A DNA stretch of 64,000 nt from Helicobacter pylori (GCF_900120335.1 NZ_LT635477.1:1178001-1242000), one strand, 5' to 3'; shown: positions 31,283-39,529, counted from the first letter of the stretch. Notes: generated by a model from the sequence alone, not told the origin. Made by a program: numbers and translations.

Positions 31283-31935
31283 AAAACTCCAACCGCCTTA
31301 TTTATACGGACAATCTTGAAGAGAGCCTAGAAGAGACTGCAAGCCTTTTCAAACACCACATTAAATTCTACACGGAGATTATTGAAAAAGACAAAAAGGT
31401 GATCAAAACTTTTAACAAGGATTTTAAAATAGAGCATGCCAAAGAAGTGATTTCAAAGGCCCATCTCAAACACAGCGAACTGAACGCCTTTTTAATCGCT
31501 GCGCCCAGCTATGGTATAGAAGCCCAAAACGCGCTTTTAAAAATCTTAGAAGAACCCCCGAATAATGTTTGTTTTATCATGTTCGCTAAAAGCCCAAACC
31601 ATGTTTTAGCCACCATTAAATCCCGCCTAATCAAAGAAGACAAACGCCAAAAAATTCCTCTAGAACCTTTGGATTTGGATTTATCTAGGTTGGATCTGAA
31701 AGACATTTATGCGTTTTTAAAAAATTTAGACAAAGAAAATTTTGATTCCAGAGAAAATCAGAGGGAAAGGATTGAAAGCCTGTTAGAGAGTATCCACAGA
31801 CACCAAATCTGTTTAAACGAGCAAGAATTGCAAGCCTTTGATTTAGCGATCAAGGCTAACAGCTCTTATTACAAGCTCAGCTATAATCTTTTGCCCCTGC
31901 TTTTAAGCCTTTTATCTAAAAAGAAAACGCCATGA
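31279..31935 (+). CDS. holB: DNA polymerase III delta-prime subunit
   Basis: A 218-residue clamp-loader subunit, starting with GTG at 31279 that overlaps the hobA stop. The sensor/SRC-like segment SYGIEAQNALLKILEEPPNN near residues 75-94 and KSPNHVLATIKSRL (SRC) near 103-116 identify the family. No Walker A is present, as expected for delta-prime. It is shorter than the E. coli protein (334); the C-terminal collar is reduced. Confidence 0.88.
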   Translation: MKNSNRLIYTDNLEESLEETASLFKHHIKFYTEIIEKDKKVIKTFNKDFKIEHAKEVISKAHLKHSELNAFLIAAPSYGIEAQNALLKILEEPPNNVCFIMFAKSPNHVLATIKSRLIKEDKRQKIPLEPLDLDLSRLDLKDIYAFLKNLDKENFDSRENQRERIESLLESIHRHQICLNEQELQAFDLAIKANSSYYKLSYNLLPLLLSLLSKKKTP

Positions 31936-33074
31936 TTGTAAAACGCCTTAACCCTGATGCGCTCAAAAGCGCTCTGCAAAAAATAGGCCCAGAAAAGATT
32001 GCGCAAGATCGCATGCGCCAAAAAGGCGTTAGTTTTGTTTTTGAAATCCAACACCTGCCCTTAAGCGCTGCACTCATTTTAAAGCAAGAGGCCATAAGCG
32101 TTGGGGGCGATTTTGCCACGCCAAGAGATTGTATTTTAGCCAAAGAGCCTTTTTATGATGGGGTGCTGATTGCGAGCGCTAAGCAATTAGAACGCCTTAT
32201 TGTTAAGTGCCATTCCCAACCCTTTGGGCTTAAACATTTAGCGCAAGAACTAAAAAGCCATCTCAAAGCCCCTAAGCCTAACGCCCCACAGATCATGGCA
32301 ATCTTGAATCTCACGCCGGATAGTTTCTATGAAAAGAGCCGGTTTGATAGCAAAAAAGCGCTTGAAGAAATCTATCAATTACTAGAAAAGGGTATCAAAT
32401 TCATTGATATAGGCGCGGCCAGTTCAAGGCCACAGAGTGAAATCATTGATCCAAAAACAGAGCAAGATCGCTTGAAAGAAGTTCTATTAGAGATCAAATC
32501 CCAAAAACTCTACCAATGCGCTCAATTCAGCATAGACACCTACCATGCCACAACCGCGCAAATGGCTTTGGAGCATCATTTTTCCATCCTTAATGATGTG
32601 AGCGGTTTTAATAACATTGAAATGCTAGAAGTCGCAAGAGATTACAAACCCACTTGCGTTTTAATGCATACTCAAAAAACCCCCAAAGACATGCAAGAAA
32701 ATGTTTTTTACCGCAATTTATTTGATGAAATGGATCGCTTCTTTAAGGAAAAACTAGAGGTTTTAGAAAAATACGCGCTTCAAGATATTATTTTAGATAT
32801 TGGGTTTGGATTCGCTAAATTAAAAGAGCATAATTTAGCCTTAATCAAGCATTTAAGCCATTTTCTTAAGTTCAAAAAACCCTTATTGGTGGGAGCGAGC
32901 CGTAAAAACACGATCGGGCTTATCACCGGGCGTGAAGTTCAAAACCGGCTCGCTGGCACTTTGAGTTTGCATTTAATGGCGCTGCAAAATGGAGCGAGTA
33001 TTTTAAGAGCACATGACATTGATGAGCATATAGATTTAATCAAAGTGTTTAAGAGTTTGGAAGAAACGGATTGA
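31932..33074 (+). CDS. folP: dihydropteroate synthase
   Basis: DHPS, 380 residues, condenses p-aminobenzoate with the pterin diphosphate in folate synthesis. The catalytic TIM barrel begins near residue 118 with QIMAILNLTPDSFYE, then FIDIGAASSRPQSE, FSIDTYHATTAQMAL and LLVGASRKNTIGLITG. About 115 extra N-terminal residues precede the barrel, seen also in related Campylobacterota but not in E. coli FolP (282). The role of that extension is unknown. Last gene of the run; a strong terminator follows. Confidence 0.93.
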   Translation: MIVKRLNPDALKSALQKIGPEKIAQDRMRQKGVSFVFEIQHLPLSAALILKQEAISVGGDFATPRDCILAKEPFYDGVLIASAKQLERLIVKCHSQPFGLKHLAQELKSHLKAPKPNAPQIMAILNLTPDSFYEKSRFDSKKALEEIYQLLEKGIKFIDIGAASSRPQSEIIDPKTEQDRLKEVLLEIKSQKLYQCAQFSIDTYHATTAQMALEHHFSILNDVSGFNNIEMLEVARDYKPTCVLMHTQKTPKDMQENVFYRNLFDEMDRFFKEKLEVLEKYALQDIILDIGFGFAKLKEHNLALIKHLSHFLKFKKPLLVGASRKNTIGLITGREVQNRLAGTLSLHLMALQNGASILRAHDIDEHIDLIKVFKSLEETD

Positions 33075-33112
33075 ACCGAAATTTTAGCTTTGATCCCGCT
33101 GGGCGTTGGCTA

Positions 33113-33145
33113 TCATCAAAACGCTCAAAAGCGTTTTTGATGATC
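33113..33145. terminator. bidirectional intrinsic terminator between folP and the sigma54-driven gene
   Basis: ATCATCAAAACGCT, loop CAAA, then AGCGTTTTTGATGAT: about 14 paired bases with one bulged T. U runs occur in both directions. It sits between the convergent ends of folP (33074) and the next minus-strand gene (33162), so it can stop both. Confidence 0.8.
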
Positions 33146-33161
33146 AATCCTTGATTAATCT

Positions 33162-33623
33162 TTAAAGGATCACATCCATCGTTGAAGGGTTGTTATAAGC
33201 GTTTTGATAGCGTTGCAAAAAAGCGTTATGGTTGGTAGCGTTAAAGGTTTGTAGGGCTTTTTTGTGCAAGCCATTCACCGGTTGCTTGGGGGCGTTTTCC
33301 ACTTCTTTAGAGAATTTCCCGTTATAAAAATCCGTCAAACTATAAAGCGACTGAGCGGCAAGGCGTTTTTGGCTCTCATCCATTCCGGCCGTAGCCCTTA
33401 AAAAAGCCTCATACTCTCTATCGCTCATCAATTCTAACACCAAAAAGCCGTAAGTCTCTCGCTTGTCAGGGTTAAAGGGGAGGTTTTCTGTTGGAGCGTC
33501 CTTTTTTTCTCGCTCTACTTTTTCTGCGCTTTCAATAGGAGCTAGGTCTTCTTTAGGAGCGCTTTTAGCGTTTAAAAGCCCATAGAGGTTAGAATCAAAT
33601 TGATTGATAGAAGAAACAGCCAT
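33162..33623 (-). CDS. small protein under a sigma54 promoter, probably flagellum-related (HP1233-like)
   Basis: A 153-residue, Gln/Lys/Asn-rich protein without a signal peptide or membrane helix. Middle part: YGFLVLELMSDREYEAFLRA near residues 59-78, then ESQKRLAAQSLYSLTDFYNG. The first 50 residues look disordered. I do not recognise a domain with certainty; the helical core has some likeness to rod-binding (FlgJ-N) proteins, but this is weak. A clean sigma54 promoter at 33661-33675 places it with the middle flagellar genes, in agreement with its listing among RpoN-dependent genes in H. pylori as I remember. Shine-Dalgarno AGGAAA. Confidence 0.7.
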   Translation of the reverse strand: MAVSSINQFDSNLYGLLNAKSAPKEDLAPIESAEKVEREKKDAPTENLPFNPDKRETYGFLVLELMSDREYEAFLRATAGMDESQKRLAAQSLYSLTDFYNGKFSKEVENAPKQPVNGLHKKALQTFNATNHNAFLQRYQNAYNNPSTMDVIL

Positions 33624-33660
33624 GTGAATTTCCTAAAATTGGATTTTACGCTAATGTTAA

Positions 33661-33675
33661 GCAAAATTCATTCCA
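33661..33675 (-). promoter_or_regulatory. sigma54 (RpoN) promoter
   Basis: Minus-strand sequence TGGAATGAATTTTGC followed by TTAA. The -24 GG and -12 GC are 10 nt apart, exactly as required (TGG-N9-TTGC). The predicted start site is about 12 nt further, near 33648, giving a short 25-nt leader before the ATG at 33623. Confidence 0.8.
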
Positions 33676-33817
33676 TAATGAGACTAAAAAATTTAAAAGG
33701 CGATGGATTAAAAGTTTTTCTAATGGTGGCATTCAAACCCTTTAAAAAGGGTCTAGGAGTTTATTTTCAAAAAGGATTCGTGTTTTTGTGTTTTCATATT
33801 TCTATAAGGAGCTTAAA

Positions 33818-33919
33818 ATGGATAAACAAAAGGTAAAACTCCTAGAGCATTGTTATACCATGATTTTATCAATCAATGCAACTTTTATGCGTTTAGAGCT
33901 TAAAAACTTTAAGTCTTAA
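33818..33919 (+). CDS. possible 33-residue small protein
   Basis: The ORF reads MDKQKVKLLEHCYTMILSIN and then ATFMRLELKNFKS. It is preceded by a strong AAGGAG with 6 nt spacing to the ATG. It lies in the 350-bp gap between the sigma54-driven gene and the DMT transporter, 54 bp before the latter. A short hydrophobic stretch occurs in the middle. No homologue is known to me; support is the Shine-Dalgarno and spacing only. Confidence 0.4.
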   Translation: MDKQKVKLLEHCYTMILSINATFMRLELKNFKS

Positions 33920-33973
33920 TTAGAGATTTTAGGTTAAACTACCCTAAAAATCTTTAATCTATGGGTAAAAAGC

Positions 33974-34870
33974 ATGCGTAATACCATTTTATTTGGCGTT
34001 TCAATGATACTCTTGGCGAATTTATGCTTTGGGATCATGAGCGCGTTTGTTAAAATCACAGCGGATTATTTTTCCCCTATGGAAAATGTGTTTTACCGCT
34101 CCATTACCATGACGCTTTTACTCTTACTTATTTACCCTTTCAAACCCTACCGCTTGAAGAGTTACAAACAAGGCGGTTTTAAAAAGCTCGCCTTTAGGGT
34201 CGTTGTGGGGGGCTTAGCCATGCTGGCGTTTTTTTATAATATTGAAAAAATTTCGCTCGCCACAGCGACGGCTTTCTCGCAATGCGCGCCCATTTATACG
34301 GTGCTTCTTTCCCCTTTTCTTTTGAAAGAAAAGCTCAAAAGAAGCGCGTTAATTTCCGCATGCATTGGGCTAGTGGGGGTGGTGTTGATCTCCGATCCTA
34401 GCGTGGAAAATGTAGGACTAGTTGAAATCATTATGGGAATATTGAGCGGGATCTTTGTGTCTTTAGCGTATATCACTTTAAGGGATTTGAGGGAATATTA
34501 CGACAAGCAGACCGTGATTTTAGCGTTCGCCTTTGGCATGAGCCTTCTTGGGTTAATAGGCATGTTCATTGATATTCCTTTTTTATCCACAGGCATTCAT
34601 ATTCCCAGAAAAGAAGACATTTTGTGGATTTCTTTAATAGGGATTAGCGGGACTTTAGGGCAGTATTTCTTAACCTATGCTTACATGAATGCACCTGCTG
34701 GGATCATTGCCCCGATTGAATACACCCGCATTGTTTGGGGGCTGTTGTTTGGGCTGTATTTGGGCGATAAATTCTTGGATCTTAAAAGCTCTTTAGGGGT
34801 GGCTTTGATCTTATGTTCAGGCTTACTCATTGCCTTGCCCGCTCTTTTAAAAGAATTAAAAAAAATTTAA
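33974..34870 (+). CDS. EamA/DMT-family transporter
   Basis: A 298-residue inner-membrane protein with ten predicted helices in two EamA repeats. Repeat 1 covers about 7-140 (ILLANLCFGIMSAFVKITADYF, then KISLATATAFSQCAPIYTVLLSPF). Repeat 2 covers about 150-290 (ISGTLGQYFLTYAYMNAPAG, then ALILCSGLLIALPALL). The drug/metabolite transporter family exports or imports small metabolites; the substrate is unknown. Followed 3 nt later by another membrane-protein gene. Confidence 0.85.
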   Translation: MRNTILFGVSMILLANLCFGIMSAFVKITADYFSPMENVFYRSITMTLLLLLIYPFKPYRLKSYKQGGFKKLAFRVVVGGLAMLAFFYNIEKISLATATAFSQCAPIYTVLLSPFLLKEKLKRSALISACIGLVGVVLISDPSVENVGLVEIIMGILSGIFVSLAYITLRDLREYYDKQTVILAFAFGMSLLGLIGMFIDIPFLSTGIHIPRKEDILWISLIGISGTLGQYFLTYAYMNAPAGIIAPIEYTRIVWGLLFGLYLGDKFLDLKSSLGVALILCSGLLIALPALLKELKKI

Positions 34871-34873
34871 GTC

Positions 34874-36121
34874 ATGCAACTAAGCCCCTTACAAAGCGCT
34901 CTGTTATATTTCCGCTATTTTATTTATCCAGAGAAAAAAACAAGAAGCTTTGATTTAAGCGATTTAATTTTTATTGTCATGGTTTTTTTAGTCCTGGCTT
35001 TGGGGCTGTTGATGAGTGAAGAAATTTCTATCAGCTACAATGAAGCGAAGGATTTTTTTTATAGCAGCGCATGGTTTGTTCAAATCGCTCAAAAAAGCAC
35101 CGCTATTTTAGGTCAAAACGATTTGGCTTTAAGATTGCCTTTCTTGATCGCTCATCTCATTAACATGTTTTTATTTTATTTGATAGGGCGAAAGATCTTA
35201 AAAAAGCCTAAAGACGCCCTTTATGTGGTATTGACTTACGCTTTATTGCCTGGGGTGAATCTCTTTGCGATTTTATTGGCTAAAAGCGTGCTGGTGTTAA
35301 GCCTTGGGCTTTTGATTAGCTATTTATATATCAAAACCCAAAAAATCCCTTATTTAACCCTTAGCGCTTGCGCGTTTTTAGACGGCGCGTTTATCCCGCT
35401 TTTACTAGGGGTTTTTACCTACGCTTTAAGAATACGCTATTTTAAGAGCGCGATCTTTGCTTTGGTGGTTTTAATTGTGAATACCGCTCTTTTTAGCGGG
35501 AGTTTCAATAAGGGCTTGCCTAGTGGGTATTTTATAGACACATGCTTAGAACTCATGCTTTTGTATTCGCCCTTATTCTTCCTCTACTACCCTTATACGC
35601 TCTATAAAGCCCTTTTTGATAAAAAGCCATCGTTACTAGCCTTTATGAGCGCAAGCGGTTGGCTTTTCCCTTTGCTTTTGAGCATGCGCCAAGAGATAGA
35701 TTTAAGAACTTTCGCCCCCTTAGCCTTAATCGGTTTGCCTTTGTTTGTTAAAAGCGTTTTAAATAGCCTTAGGGTGCGTTTGAAGGAATTTAGGGGGCAG
35801 TATTATTTGCGCGTTTTCAGTTTGTATCTTTTAATGCTCACTGAAACGCTTTTTTTATGGGGGAGTAAGATTTCTGGCGCTAATGAAAAATTATTAAACC
35901 GGCATTTCTTAGCCAAAGAAGTCGCTACAGCCTTGCAATTAAGGGGCATCCATCAAATCCGCACTAACGATAAGCAACTCGCTTTAAGGCTCCAATTCTA
36001 TGGCATTAAAGAGGGGGGGAGGTTAAGACTGATCAACACTAAGATTTCTAAAAAACGCCCTGATATTACAATCATCTACGCTGATAAAATTCTACAATCC
36101 TATAGTTTAGTGCGCCATTAA
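34874..36121 (+). CDS. polytopic membrane protein, GT-C/PMT-like
   Basis: A 415-residue protein with about ten hydrophobic segments. The first periplasmic loop carries SYNEAKDFFYSSAWFVQIAQ, then LALRLPFLIAHLINMFLFYL and IGRKILKKPKDALYVVLTYA. This order (acidic loop, RLP segment, YxxGRK helix) resembles ArnT/PMT-type lipid-linked sugar glycosyltransferases. The usual DE or ED pair is reduced to a single Glu. A soluble tail (residues about 340-415) follows the last helix. A glycosyltransferase role is inference only. Confidence 0.55.
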   Translation: MQLSPLQSALLYFRYFIYPEKKTRSFDLSDLIFIVMVFLVLALGLLMSEEISISYNEAKDFFYSSAWFVQIAQKSTAILGQNDLALRLPFLIAHLINMFLFYLIGRKILKKPKDALYVVLTYALLPGVNLFAILLAKSVLVLSLGLLISYLYIKTQKIPYLTLSACAFLDGAFIPLLLGVFTYALRIRYFKSAIFALVVLIVNTALFSGSFNKGLPSGYFIDTCLELMLLYSPLFFLYYPYTLYKALFDKKPSLLAFMSASGWLFPLLLSMRQEIDLRTFAPLALIGLPLFVKSVLNSLRVRLKEFRGQYYLRVFSLYLLMLTETLFLWGSKISGANEKLLNRHFLAKEVATALQLRGIHQIRTNDKQLALRLQFYGIKEGGRLRLINTKISKKRPDITIIYADKILQSYSLVRH

Positions 36122-36199
36122 ACCCATTCTTTAAAAAGCATTTTATCTAAAAAACGATAAAATACACTCTAAAAATAAATAAAATACGCGAGAAAAATC

Positions 36200-36751
36200 A
36201 TGAGACTCAAACTAACCCATATAAACCATATAAGCCATAAGATTGCCAATGACTTTATCCATTCAAAACTATTAGAATTAAAAGCCCCTAGAGAATTATT
36301 GTGTGAATTGATAGAAGGGATTTTGGAAAAAAGCGTTAAAAAAGAAAACGCCATAGATGAGCAAGCCAGAGAGCTTTTAGAAGAAAACACCGATGAGATA
36401 GAATTCATGCGGATGGATGAAAGGCAGCTTTTTTGGATGATTAAAAGACAGATCGCTCAAAAAGAGGGCTTTCATTTGTTTTGGGAAGAAAGGTGCAACG
36501 ATTTGTCGCACCAGATTTTGAATAAAATCCTAGATGAAGATTTGATCATGTTTAGCGTGTCTGAAAATTTGATAAGAAACTTGATTTACAAATCCATTGA
36601 CACCTATTCTAAAGCGTATGAAAGCATTGAAAATGAAGTGCATGAAAAAATCAAGCATTACAAACGCAAACTGCCCGTAGGGAGCGATGAATACGAGCTC
36701 GTGTTTGAAAGGCTCTATGAAGAAGAATTAAGGCGTAAAGGCTTTTTATAA
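36200..36751 (+). CDS. DUF507-family protein
   Basis: A 183-residue, highly charged, mostly helical protein. Repeated pattern: MRLKLTHINHISHKIANDFI near residues 1-20 and a second half resembling the first (LIRNLIYKSIDTYSKAYESI). It ends in YEEELRRKGFL. This matches DUF507, a family of unknown function. The stop codon overlaps the carA ATG (TAATG), so translation of the two is probably coupled. Confidence 0.8.
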   Translation: MRLKLTHINHISHKIANDFIHSKLLELKAPRELLCELIEGILEKSVKKENAIDEQARELLEENTDEIEFMRMDERQLFWMIKRQIAQKEGFHLFWEERCNDLSHQILNKILDEDLIMFSVSENLIRNLIYKSIDTYSKAYESIENEVHEKIKHYKRKLPVGSDEYELVFERLYEEELRRKGFL

Positions 36752-37878
36752 TGGTCTCTCTCTATTTAGAAAACGGGCTTTTTTTAAAAGCGCAAAGTTT
36801 TGGGGCTAGCGGCACGCAAGTGGGCGAGCTTGTTTTTAACACTTCTATGAGCGGCTATCAAGAAGTCATTAGCGACCCTAGCTATAAGGGGCAATTTGTG
36901 GTTTTTAGCATGCCTGAAATTGGGGTTGTGGGCGCTAATTCTAAAGATGATGAATCCTTTTTTTCATGCGCAGGGGTTTTAGCGCGCCATTACAACGAAT
37001 TTTTTTCTAACTCAAGGGCGGATTCTAGCTTGAGCGCTTATTTGAAAGAGCGTGGCGTTTTAGGGATTTGTGGCGTTGATACCAGGAGTTTGATTAAAAC
37101 CTTACGCCATCATGGGTGCTTGATGATGGTCGCTTCCACGATAGAGCATGACAAAAACAAGCTTGAAAAAATTTTAAAAAACGCCCCTAGAATTTCTCAC
37201 TCCCCCTTAGTGTCTAGCGTTTCCACGCCAAAAATAACCACGCACCAACGTGCTACTTTTGATTTCAAAACCCTAGATTACAAGCCTTTTGATGAAAAAA
37301 CCTCTCATAAAATTATCGCGGTGTTAGATTTTGGGGCTAAGGGCAATATCTTAAACGAGCTTCAAAATGTGGGGTTAAAAGCCCTTATTTACCCGCACCA
37401 CACTAAAGCTAGCGAGCTGATTAAAGCCTATGAAAAAAAAGAAATTAGCGGGATTTTCCTCTCTAACGGGCCTGGCGATCCTTTAAGCTTGCAGCAAGAA
37501 ATTGGCGAAATCAAACGACTCATTGACGCTAAAATCCCCATGTTTGGCATTTGCTTAGGGCATCAATTGCTCTCTATCGCGCAAGGCTACCCTACTTACA
37601 AGCTCAAATTCGGCCATCATGGGAGCAACCACCCCGTTAAAAACCTAAAAACAAACGCCGTTGAAATCACCGCACAAAACCACAACTATTGCGTCCCTGA
37701 AGAAATTGAAGAAATCGCCATTATCACGCACCGCAATCTTTTTGACAACACCATTGAGGGCGTGCGTTATAAAAACGCTCCCATTATCTCTGTCCAGCAC
37801 CACCCAGAAAGCAGCCCCGGTCCCAAAGAGAGCCATTATATTTTTAAGGAATTTGTGGAATTGTTAAAGGGTTTTTAG
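36751..37878 (+). CDS. carA: carbamoyl-phosphate synthase small chain
   Basis: Glutamine amidotransferase subunit, 375 residues; it gives ammonia to CarB for carbamoyl phosphate (pyrimidines, arginine). The N-terminal CPSase_sm_chain domain includes GELVFNTSMSGYQEVISDPS near residues 26-45. The class I GATase domain shows IFLSNGPGDP, the nucleophile in FGICLGHQLLSIAQG, and HHPESSPGP with catalytic His and Glu. carB is not in this window. Confidence 0.96.
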   Translation: MVSLYLENGLFLKAQSFGASGTQVGELVFNTSMSGYQEVISDPSYKGQFVVFSMPEIGVVGANSKDDESFFSCAGVLARHYNEFFSNSRADSSLSAYLKERGVLGICGVDTRSLIKTLRHHGCLMMVASTIEHDKNKLEKILKNAPRISHSPLVSSVSTPKITTHQRATFDFKTLDYKPFDEKTSHKIIAVLDFGAKGNILNELQNVGLKALIYPHHTKASELIKAYEKKEISGIFLSNGPGDPLSLQQEIGEIKRLIDAKIPMFGICLGHQLLSIAQGYPTYKLKFGHHGSNHPVKNLKTNAVEITAQNHNYCVPEEIEEIAIITHRNLFDNTIEGVRYKNAPIISVQHHPESSPGPKESHYIFKEFVELLKGF

Positions 37879-37993
37879 GGGTTTTAAAACAGCACCCATA
37901 AAGGTTGAAAAAGCGCTTTAAAAATAGATTTAAATCTTTTTATCAAAAAATCTCACGTTTACTCTAAATTAGTTCTCTTGCAATAGCATTCTC

Positions 37994-38020
37994 TCGCAAT
38001 AATTGTTATTGTTATTGCGA
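37994..38020 (+). promoter_or_regulatory. perfect inverted repeat upstream of amiF, candidate operator
   Basis: TCGCAATAA and TTATTGCGA form a perfect 9-bp inverted repeat with a 9-nt centre, ending 13 nt before the AAGGAG Shine-Dalgarno of amiF. The inner part, CAATAATTGTTATTG, is itself a palindrome close to the AATAAT-type Fur box of H. pylori. Formamidase expression is known to respond to Fur and acid in this species. It could also act as a leader hairpin if transcription starts upstream. Confidence 0.5.
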
Positions 38021-38043
38021 CAAAACTTTTAGAAGGAGTTATT

Positions 38044-39046
38044 ATGGGAAGTATCGGTAGTATGGGCAAACCTATTGAAGGGTTTTTAGTGGCAGCCATT
38101 CAGTTTCCTGTGCCAATTGTCAACAGCCGTAAGGATATTGATCACAATATTGAGCATTATCAGAACCTTGCATGCGACTAAAGCGGGGTATCCGGGAGTG
38201 GAGCTTATCATTTTCCCTGAGTATAGCACGCAAGGTTTGAATACCGCTAAGTGGCTTAGCGAAGAGTTTTTACTAGATGTCCCGGGTAAAGAGACAGAGT
38301 TATACGCCAAAGCGTGTAAAGAGGCGGAAGTTTATGGTGTTTTTTCAATCATGGAACGCAATCCTGATTCTAACAAAAACCCCTACAACACCGCCATTAT
38401 CATTAATCCGCAAGGTAAAATCATTTTAAAATACCGCAAGCTATTCCCATGGAATCCCATTGAACCATGGTATCCTGGGGATTTAGGAATGCCTGTGTGC
38501 GAGGGTCCGGGCGGATCAAAATTAGCCGTGTGCATTTGCCATGACGGCATGATTCCAGAACTCGCTAGAGAAGCAGCCTATAAAGGGTGCAATGTGTATA
38601 TCCGTATTTCAGGCTATAGCACTCAAGTCAATGATCAGTGGATTTTGACCAACCGCTCCAACGCATGGCACAATTTGATGTATACCGTGAGCGTGAATTT
38701 AGCCGGCTATGACAATGTCTTTTACTACTTTGGTGAGGGGCAAATCTGCAACTTTGATGGCACGACTCTTGTTCAAGGGCACCGCAACCCTTGGGAGATT
38801 GTAACCGGGGAAATCTATCCTAAAATGGCAGACAACGCTCGCTTAAGCTGGGGCTTAGAAAACAACATTTACAACCTAGGCCATAGAGGGTATGTGGCTA
38901 AACCGGGCGGAGAACATGACGCAGGCTTAACCTACATCAAAGACTTAGCCGCTGGTAAATACAAATTGCCTTGGGAAGATCACATGAAAATCAAAGATGG
39001 CTCTATTTATGGCTACCCTACCACCGGTGGGCGTTTTGGGAAATAA
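38044..39046 (+). pseudogene. amiF: formamidase with a 2-nt deletion near codon 38
   Basis: AmiF hydrolyses formamide to formate and ammonia. Translation from the ATG at 38044 ([14 protein letters not shown]) runs 45 codons and hits TAA at 38179. The frame is lost after GAG at 38152-38154: GAGCATT stands where GAGAGCATT would keep the frame, i.e. loss of one AG from a short GAGAG. Downstream the correct frame is intact to 39046, with catalytic Glu in FPEYSTQG, Lys in [10 protein letters not shown] and Cys in AVCICHDGM. Adding 2 nt gives 334 residues, the known AmiF length. Either an inactive allele or an assembly error. Confidence 0.88.
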
Positions 39047-39065
39047 TCCCTAACCTTGTATTTTT

Positions 39066-39093
39066 GCTAGAACCTGTTTTTAAAGGTTCTAGC
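39066..39093 (+). terminator. intrinsic terminator after amiF
   Basis: A perfect 10-bp stem GCTAGAACCT/AGGTTCTAGC with loop GTTTTTAA, 19 nt after the amiF stop codon, followed by a pyrimidine-rich stretch ending in six T (39110-39115). It also lies beyond the end of the opposing minus-strand gene and may stop both. Confidence 0.7.
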
Positions 39094-39125
39094 GTTCCCC
39101 CTATTTTAATTTTTTCAATCAATTT

Positions 39126-39383
39126 TTACGAATAGTCTTCTATTGTAGAACATGTAAAAAAACCCATAATAAGCGTAAGCCCCCATAAAGCGATATAGCC
39201 CACACAAAACCATGTTATTTTTGATAAAGACCACCACCACATTGTAGATGATAGAGTGCTAAAATCCATAATAATGCCATAGCCCAAATAGATCATTCCC
39301 GCTAAACATGCCAATTTAAGAGCATGGTAGTAAGCGCTAATCCCAAAACCACCACCAAGATTGATAAAAGAATACGAGACCAA
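39126..39383 (-). CDS. small membrane protein, possibly frameshifted at its start
   Basis: An 85-residue frame beginning with TTG at 39383. Two membrane segments are visible: ALKLACLAGMIYLGYGIIMD and WFCVGYIALWGLTLIMGFF, and the end is CSTIEDYS. The well-placed ATG at 39391, five nt after AAGGAG, is in a different frame and would give only a 29-residue peptide. Adding one G to the GGGG directly after that ATG would fuse it to this frame (88 residues). So it is either TTG-initiated or has lost a base. I do not recognise the family. Its promoter region is a copy of that of the next upstream gene. Confidence 0.45.
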   Translation of the reverse strand: MVSYSFINLGGGFGISAYYHALKLACLAGMIYLGYGIIMDFSTLSSTMWWWSLSKITWFCVGYIALWGLTLIMGFFTCSTIEDYS

Positions 39384-39391
39384 GACCCCAT

Positions 39392-39449
39392 GACAACTCC
39401 TTAAACATCAAATGCTAGAGTATATCGTTTTTTTTGTTTGTCAAGGGGG
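39392..39449 (-). repeat. duplicated promoter region, copy 1 (A8 spacer)
   Basis: About 58 bp nearly identical to 40010-40071. Minus strand: TTGACA (39439-39444), a 14-nt spacer that contains A8 (39428-39435), TATACT (39419-39424), then the leader with ATTTGATGTTTAAGGAG. It drives the small membrane protein below. Confidence 0.7.
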
Positions 39450-39529
39450 TTTATCAGTTAGATAGAGTGTTTTTAACGTTTATCTTTTAGGGATAAGACT
39501 AAGAAACATTGTTTTTTATCATGAACCAA

